From: JBFWVD01 sp050246915
Lineage (GTDB): Bacteria > Actinomycetota > Acidimicrobiia > Acidimicrobiales > Ilumatobacteraceae
Assembly: GCA_050246915.1 (NCBI GenBank)
Contig: JBFWVD010000078.1
Location: forward strand, 1 to 20,963
DNA length: 20,963 nt
Direction: 5' to 3'
Shown: positions 16,317-20,963 of the stretch, piece by piece
Numbering within the stretch: the stretch's first letter is position 1
Layout of the letters: each line of letters starts with the position of its first letter
The notes under the pieces: generated by a model
What the model was told of the DNA's origin: nothing
The model's database searches: none
Seen by the model: the letters and a program-made list of their open reading frames with translations, nothing else
Made by a program: the position numbers and the translations under genes

Positions 16317-17188
16317 TGCGCACGCGTCCGCGCGTCGCTGTCATCGGGGCGGCAGTCGCGCTGTGGGTGCTCAAGCCCACGACGGCGCTTGCTCAGGACG
16401 TGACCCAGTGCGTCGAGTGGTCACCTCGTGGCTACTGCATCGAGTGGGACGTGCCGACGCCCGGTACCCCGGGCACGCCTGGCGACTCGGGTGGAGGCCC
16501 GCCGCCCGAGTGCTACTGGGTCAACTTGTCGGACGACCTCGGCGCAGATGACCCGACGATCTACGCCGACTTCGGACTCGAGCGTCCACCGGAGGGAGTC
16601 GACGTCATCTGGCAGTCATGGGAGTGCGCCGACGGCCGCACGACCTTCAACTTCCGCTGGGTGATCGCAGCCACGCCCGGAACGCTGGCGAGCATCGCAC
16701 GAGGCCGACTCGTCGGTGAGCTGCCGCAGCCGGTCGTCGAGACATCCCCAGCGGCCGGGACGGCGTCGATCATCGGGGTGCCCGTGTTCGTCGCCGTCGT
16801 CAACTGGACCGGTGTCGTCACCGAGACCGAGTGCGCAGGCGGACTCTGCGTGACCGTCACCGCCACGCCACAACTGACGTTCCGGCCCGGCGAGCCAGGA
16901 GCGCAGTCGGTCCAGTGCGCCGGCGCCGGAACGCGCTTCGCGGCGGACGTGGGCACGCCTGAATCGCAGGCGAGCTCACCCGGCGCGTGCACGTGGACCT
17001 ACACGACCCGTACCGGAGCCAACGGTCGTCCATCGGCGTGGCCGGGGCAGGCGTCGGTCTCGTGGTCGGTCGCGTGGACAGCAACGACTGGCGCGTCTGG
17101 ATCGCTTGCCGCGGTGACGCGCTCGACCGACGTGCCGCGACCAGTAGCCGAGGTTCAGACCGTGATCGAAGGTGGGGCGACGCCATGA
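16316..17188 (+). CDS. Secreted Cys-containing protein of the Tad operon
   Basis: A 290-residue protein with an N-terminal signal peptide: basic MRTRPR, a hydrophobic core and probable cleavage after ALA before QD. Early cysteines (CVEW, YCIEW, PECYW, WECAD) and later ones (TECAGGLC, VQCAG, ACTW) come in numbers that suggest disulfides outside the cytoplasm. A Pro/Gly/Thr-rich linker (about 47-63) joins the first Cys-containing segment to a larger domain rich in Thr, Val and Trp that looks like beta-sandwich. I do not recognise a named family. The ATG at 16316 shares its first base with the last base of the upstream stop, and the gene ends with an ATGA overlap into the CpaB gene. Probably a surface or periplasm-equivalent component of the pilus system. 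Confidence 0.75.
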   Translation: MRTRPRVAVIGAAVALWVLKPTTALAQDVTQCVEWSPRGYCIEWDVPTPGTPGTPGDSGGGPPPECYWVNLSDDLGADDPTIYADFGLERPPEGVDVIWQSWECADGRTTFNFRWVIAATPGTLASIARGRLVGELPQPVVETSPAAGTASIIGVPVFVAVVNWTGVVTETECAGGLCVTVTATPQLTFRPGEPGAQSVQCAGAGTRFAADVGTPESQASSPGACTWTYTTRTGANGRPSAWPGQASVSWSVAWTATTGASGSLAAVTRSTDVPRPVAEVQTVIEGGATP

Positions 17189-17868
17189 GTACGACGATGA
17201 CTCGACGCAACGGAGCGGCGACGCCGGACTCGGCGAACCGTGCTGCGCGACAGGCGACCGTGGTTGCCCAAAAGAAGGATCCGGTGCGTCGGCGATGGAG
17301 TCGCATCGGCGGAGGGGTGCTCGCTGCAGTTGTGGGTGGCTGGCTGTTCGCCTCGCTCTACCTCTCGGCCGACGATCGAGTCGAGGTGTTGGCTGTCGCG
17401 TCGGACGTCGCCCGGTTCGATGTGATCGAGCGGAGCGATCTCAAGGTCATCACGATCGCGGAGGACACGGACGTCTCGTCGATTCCGGCATCACGGATCG
17501 AGGATCTGGTCGGTCGGGTCGCCTCCACCGACATCGTCGCCGGAGCGCTGCTCGTCGACGGCCAACTGCTTCCAGCCGGCCACCGGCTGGTCGCTGCTGA
17601 CGAGGCGGTCGTCGGTGTTCTGGTGGGGCCGGGTGACTCGCCGACGACGGGGATGAATCGTGGGGCGCAGGTGTCGGTGGTCGTTCGGCCGGCCGCCGGC
17701 ACGAACGGCACGGTCGCCGCGGTGCCGGGCTGGATCGCCGGAATCGGAGGAGAGGTGTCGTCGAGTGGTGATCGCCCCGTCGAGGTCGTCGTCGCGCGAG
17801 CTGATGCCGCACGCGTCTCGGCCGCTGCCGCCGAGCGTCGGGTGACGATCGTGGTCCTCGGGGAGTGA
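17185..17868 (+). CDS. cpaB: CpaB/RcpC-like SAF-domain protein
   Basis: A 227-residue bitopic membrane protein. A basic N-terminus of about 40 residues is followed by a transmembrane helix (about 41-61), then an extracytoplasmic SAF domain beginning near DRVEVLAVASDVARFDVIERSDL (64-86). The SAF domain continues through the conserved-type segment with GRVASTDIVAGALL. CpaB/RcpC proteins take part in assembling the Tad secretin or pilus channel in diderms; in actinobacteria, which have no outer-membrane secretin, the role is less clear. The length is shorter than proteobacterial CpaB. The start overlaps the upstream stop as ATGA. Confidence 0.78.
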   Translation: MSTTMTRRNGAATPDSANRAARQATVVAQKKDPVRRRWSRIGGGVLAAVVGGWLFASLYLSADDRVEVLAVASDVARFDVIERSDLKVITIAEDTDVSSIPASRIEDLVGRVASTDIVAGALLVDGQLLPAGHRLVAADEAVVGVLVGPGDSPTTGMNRGAQVSVVVRPAAGTNGTVAAVPGWIAGIGGEVSSSGDRPVEVVVARADAARVSAAAAERRVTIVVLGE

Positions 17869-17870
17869 CG

Positions 17871-18590
17871 ATGCGGCTGGGGCTGGTCAGTGCGAAGGGG
17901 TCACCTGGTGTGACGACGCTGGCGCTCGGTGCCGCAGCGGTCATGGACGCGATTGCCGTCGAGCTCGATCCGTCGGGCGGCGATGTGGAGTGCTGGTTGG
18001 GCCCGGTTGGCGAGCCCGGACTGATTCGGGTCGCGGGGGCGCTGCGTCACATCGCCGATCCGTCACAGGTACTCGCCGAGCATGCTGTGGAGCCGCATCC
18101 GGGGTTGCGGATCGTGCTGGCTCCGACTGGGGGTGAGCAGGCGGCGTCCACGTTGATGGCGATCGGCAATCGGTTCGCCGCTGCAATGCGAGGCGAGGAC
18201 AGCTCCGTCGTGCTCGATGGCGGACGATGGAGCCGCGCCCAGCCGACCGCAGGGCGCCTTGGCGGATGCGATGTGGTCGCATTGGCGCTCGCTCCGACGC
18301 TCGGGGGCGTCGCCCATAGCCGCGGGGTCGTTGCGACATTGCGGGACTCGCTCGGCATGCCGGTCGTCGCCGTGTTGATCGGCGACCGTGGCTACAGCCC
18401 GCAGGAGATCGCCGGCGAACTCGATGTTCCTGTCGTGGGCTCGATCGCGTGGGACCCGCGGGGAGCACACGCGCTGGTCACGGGGGGCTCTTCGCGGTGG
18501 TGGCGCCGCTCGGCGCACGGCCGATCGATCCGCTCGTTCGTCGACGCTCTCGCGGCATGGGCCCCCGAGGAGGTGGGTGCTCGTGCCTGA
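17871..18590 (+). CDS. CpaE/TadZ-like P-loop ATPase (MinD/ParA superfamily)
   Basis: A 239-residue protein of the MinD/ParA superfamily, placed where CpaE/TadZ sits in Tad operons. TadZ localises the pilus machinery to a cell pole. The deviant Walker A region is KGSPGVTTL (10-18): the signature Lys is kept (K10), but the position of the usual P-loop Lys is Val. The following ELDPSGGD segment matches the A' strand with its Asp. Similar GSPGVTT forms, as I recall them, are common in actinobacterial members, so this may be a lineage trait. The ATG at 17871 has a good GGGGAG Shine-Dalgarno 5 nt away; a GTG at 17865 overlapping the upstream stop is the alternative. Confidence 0.72.
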   Translation: MRLGLVSAKGSPGVTTLALGAAAVMDAIAVELDPSGGDVECWLGPVGEPGLIRVAGALRHIADPSQVLAEHAVEPHPGLRIVLAPTGGEQAASTLMAIGNRFAAAMRGEDSSVVLDGGRWSRAQPTAGRLGGCDVVALALAPTLGGVAHSRGVVATLRDSLGMPVVAVLIGDRGYSPQEIAGELDVPVVGSIAWDPRGAHALVTGGSSRWWRRSAHGRSIRSFVDALAAWAPEEVGARA

Positions 18591-19908
18591 CCTGGGTGTG
18601 GAACGAGTCGAGGTGACACTGCGGAGGCTCGTCGCGGATGAGATCGGCGACTACCTACGCCGATGCTCTGACGAGGGCCGGCGGCCACCCGACGAGGCCG
18701 ATCAGCGGCAGATGGCACGGGCGATCGTTCGGCGCGAGCTCGACGTTCGGGCTCGAACCGCGCTGCGGTTGGGCGAGCCACAGATCTCCGAGGTCGAAGA
18801 GGACGAGATCACCGAGTCGGTCCTCGCTGCGGCGTTCTCCACTGCGCCGGCGATCGATCGGCTGCTGGAGCGTCGCGATGTCACCGACCTCCATGTCAAC
18901 GGTTGCGATGACGTGCGGCTCGTCACGATCGATGGTGTCGTCGAACGTGCTGCACCGATCGCCGCATCCGACGCTGAGCTGATCGCGATGATCCAGGCGC
19001 TGGCGCGGCGCGGTGGTCACATGGAACGCGAGTTCACGCCGGCGCATCCGCGTCTCGATCTGCAGCTCCCCGACGGCTCGCGTCTTGCTGCGGCGGCTTG
19101 GGTGACGCCTCGGCCTTACCTGACGATCCGCCGTCACCTCCTGGTCGACGCCGACCAGGACAACCTGGTTCGCAGAGGGATGTACGACCGAGGGGTCGCC
19201 TCGCTGCTCAAGGCCTTCGTCAGCGCCCGATGGAACCTGCTGATCTGCGGAGGGCAGGGCGTCGGCAAGACCACGCTGCTGCGGGCACTGCTGCACGATT
19301 GCGAGCGTTCCGAGCGAGTGGTCGTTCTGGAGCAGGAGCCTGAGCTGCACCTCGACCGGATGCCCGAGCGTCACGACCAGGTCCTTGTGTTCCTCGAACG
19401 GCCGCCGAACAGCGAGGGGGTCGGCGGCATCACGCTCGCCGACCTGTCACGGACCATCAAGCGGTTCACGCCCGATCGCATCGTGGTCGGTGAGGTTCGC
19501 GGCCCCGAGGTCATCGACATGTTGGAGGCGATGAGCCAGGGCATCGCCGGTTCGATGTGCACGATCCATGCGGACTCGTCGTGGTCGGTCTTCCCTCGCA
19601 TGTCGGTGTACGCCCGGGCAGGAGGACGCGACTGGGCGACCGGCGACGTGATGCAACTCGCATCGCTCGCGCTCGACGCCGTCGTCTTCCTCTCGAAGAC
19701 TCGCGACGGCCGACGGGTGGTCTCGGAGATCCGACATGTCGACCACTACGACCCTGACACCGCTCAGGTGGTGACCGATGTCTGGTTCGGAGCCGGCCCC
19801 GACGGGGTGGCGACACCGAACCCGACGTCACCGATCCCGGTCAGGTTGCTCGACGAGCTCGTGGCCCACGGCTACGACCCGTCGCTCCATGAGCGAGGTG
19901 CATGGTGA
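18583..19908 (+). CDS. cpaF: Tad secretion ATPase CpaF/TadA
   Basis: A 441-residue type II/IV secretion ATPase of the CpaF/TadA family, the motor for Flp pilus assembly. Motifs in order: an N-terminal helical region and the TDLHVNGCDDV strand (101-111), Walker A GGQGVGKTT (223-231), an Asp box-like ERVVVLEQEPEL (245-255), Walker B RIVVGEVRGPE (299-309) and the His box GSMCTIHADS (323-332). All catalytic elements appear intact. I chose the GTG at 18583 because GAGGAGG lies 9 nt upstream, and it overlaps the CpaE-like stop by 8 nt; a GTG at 18577 would sit too close to that Shine-Dalgarno. The 3' end overlaps the TadB start as ATGGTGA. Confidence 0.92.
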   Translation: MPDLGVERVEVTLRRLVADEIGDYLRRCSDEGRRPPDEADQRQMARAIVRRELDVRARTALRLGEPQISEVEEDEITESVLAAAFSTAPAIDRLLERRDVTDLHVNGCDDVRLVTIDGVVERAAPIAASDAELIAMIQALARRGGHMEREFTPAHPRLDLQLPDGSRLAAAAWVTPRPYLTIRRHLLVDADQDNLVRRGMYDRGVASLLKAFVSARWNLLICGGQGVGKTTLLRALLHDCERSERVVVLEQEPELHLDRMPERHDQVLVFLERPPNSEGVGGITLADLSRTIKRFTPDRIVVGEVRGPEVIDMLEAMSQGIAGSMCTIHADSSWSVFPRMSVYARAGGRDWATGDVMQLASLALDAVVFLSKTRDGRRVVSEIRHVDHYDPDTAQVVTDVWFGAGPDGVATPNPTSPIPVRLLDELVAHGYDPSLHERGAW

Positions 19909-20747
19909 CCGCGCTGGCAGCCCTGTGCGGCGCGCTCGTCGTCGGAGGGCTCTGGCTGGCGATGAGCTCGTGGCGGCCGGTGCCCGTGGCGAGGACCGAA
20001 CGCCAACCCCAGGGCCGCGCAAGCGCCCTGCTCGAGCGCGATCGTGCGATCGCAGCCGTCGGTTCAGGGTTGTTGGTGCTCGTGCTCACGCGCTGGCCTG
20101 TCGCTGCGATCGGTGCCGCCGTTGCCGGATGGTCGATCGCTGCGATGCCCCGTCGAGCAGATCGCGAGCGTCACGAGGCTCGCACCGAGGCCATTGCCTT
20201 GTGGACCGAGATGCTGCGCGACTCGATGGGCACCGCGCGAGGCGTCGAGGGAGTCCTGGTCGCCACCGCCGCAGCGGCGCCCGTGGCGATCCGCCCCGAG
20301 ATCCAACGGATGGCGCAGCGACTCTCCAGCGAGCCGCTCGGCGACGTGCTCGATGACCTCGCGACTGATCTCGACCATCCGCTCGGCGATCTCGTCGTCA
20401 CGGCGCTACGGCTTACGTCGACGACTGGCGGCAGACGCGTACGTGAGGTCCTGGCCGATCTCGCTGCCGCCGCGTACGCAGAGGCCGAGTCGCATCGGCG
20501 CATCGCCGTTGCCCGTCAACGCCCTCGCGCGGCGCTCAAGTACACCGCGCTGATCATTGGAGGCTTCGTCGGGCTGCTTGCGGTGTTCTCCCGCCGATAC
20601 CTCGAGCCCTACAACGGCGCAGTGGGACAGGTCGTGCTTGCGGCCGTCGGCTTCTACTGGGCGGCCGGTCTGTGGTGGATGCATCGGATGGGCCGATCCA
20701 ACCCGGTACCGCGGTTCCTCACCAACGCATCAGGGAGCGCCGCGTGA
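19902..20747 (+). CDS. tadB: TadB-like type II secretion F-domain protein
   Basis: A 281-residue inner-membrane platform protein. There is an N-terminal transmembrane segment (ALAALCGALVVGGLWLA), a second hydrophobic segment near 47-84, a cytoplasmic helical T2SSF domain (about 95-220) with the DSMGTARGVEGVL and LRLTSTTGGR regions, and two C-terminal hydrophobic segments. TadB and TadC form the membrane platform that CpaF drives. The start overlaps the CpaF stop in ATGGTGA (ATG at 19902, GTG at 19905 alternative), and its stop overlaps the TadC start. Confidence 0.85.
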   Translation: MVTALAALCGALVVGGLWLAMSSWRPVPVARTERQPQGRASALLERDRAIAAVGSGLLVLVLTRWPVAAIGAAVAGWSIAAMPRRADRERHEARTEAIALWTEMLRDSMGTARGVEGVLVATAAAAPVAIRPEIQRMAQRLSSEPLGDVLDDLATDLDHPLGDLVVTALRLTSTTGGRRVREVLADLAAAAYAEAESHRRIAVARQRPRAALKYTALIIGGFVGLLAVFSRRYLEPYNGAVGQVVLAAVGFYWAAGLWWMHRMGRSNPVPRFLTNASGSAA

Positions 20748-20963
20748 GCGCGCTCACGGCCGTCGTCCTCGCAGGTGCTGCGACCGGGAGTGGTCTGTGG
20801 CTGATCTGGAGCGGATGGTCGCCGGCTCGACCGCCGCTCGCCCAGACCCTCACCCGCCTCGGTCAGCCAGTGATCGAGATCGCCCCCGAACGCGACAACG
20901 TCGACGTGCGCGTCGGGATGTGGGCACGTCGGCTCGGCCCGGTCGAGCGCATCATCGCCTCGA
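20744..20963 (+). CDS. TadC-like platform protein (partial)
   Basis: The GTG at 20744 overlaps the TadB stop as GTGA, and the frame stays open to the window edge, giving 73 residues. It begins with a hydrophobic segment and a GLWLIWSGWSP stretch that resembles the GLWLAMSSWRP start of TadB, as expected for the paralogous TadB/TadC pair. The call rests mainly on position and this resemblance, because the T2SSF domain itself lies outside the window. Confidence 0.7.
   Translation, partial: MSALTAVVLAGAATGSGLWLIWSGWSPARPPLAQTLTRLGQPVIEIAPERDNVDVRVGMWARRLGPVERIIAS

Overview
This is a GC-rich window with actinobacterial character. The coding style, the GTG starts, the chained stop/start overlaps and a Tad (tight adherence, type IVc) pilus operon of actinobacterial layout all point to Actinomycetota. 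An acidimicrobial host is possible, but I cannot fix the taxon from the sequence alone.

Layout from left to right. Positions 1-80 look like chromosome flank and end in a perfect 14-bp hairpin. Positions 85-128 hold only the 3' part of an elongator tRNA-Met on the minus strand (T arm, CAT anticodon loop, 3' acceptor strand). The 5' half is absent, which is the usual scar of an element integrated into a tRNA gene. From 372 to 13844 every gene is on the minus strand and belongs to an anti-phage-type island. In transcription order these are a SNF2-type helicase with a NOV_C/DUF3883 nuclease-like C-terminus (13844-10344), a DUF1156 adenine DNA methyltransferase (10347-7603) and a DUF499 ATPase with a HEPN-like N-terminus (7549-4262). 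After a 130-bp gap comes a three-gene ABC-three-component (ABC-3C) module: a DUF4297-type nuclease (4131-2914), a small middle component (2917-2375) and a Rad50-like ABC ATPase with a CxxC/CxxC insert (2366-372). A TetR-family regulator (14708-14013) lies upstream on the same strand.

An intergenic region (14709-15048) follows, with a candidate promoter and a hairpin-rich leader of about 245 nt. From 15049 to the right edge runs a plus-strand Tad pilus operon. It encodes a prepilin peptidase (TadV/CpaA-like), a putative lipoprotein, a secreted Cys-containing protein, a CpaB/SAF protein, a CpaE/TadZ-like ATPase, the CpaF/TadA ATPase, TadB and a truncated TadC. Nearly all these genes overlap by a few bases, implying translational coupling.

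How the parts may work together (inference). The first island module has the parts of a modification-based defence resembling DISARM/BREX logic: a methyltransferase marking self DNA, an ATPase and a helicase/translocase. It has no separate restriction-nuclease gene. Nuclease activity could come from the helicase C-terminus, the HEPN domain or the neighbouring DUF4297 protein. The ABC-3C module is recognisable as a known conflict-system type, but its placement directly behind the methylase-helicase module is the most interesting feature of the window. The Tad operon is probably unrelated in function.
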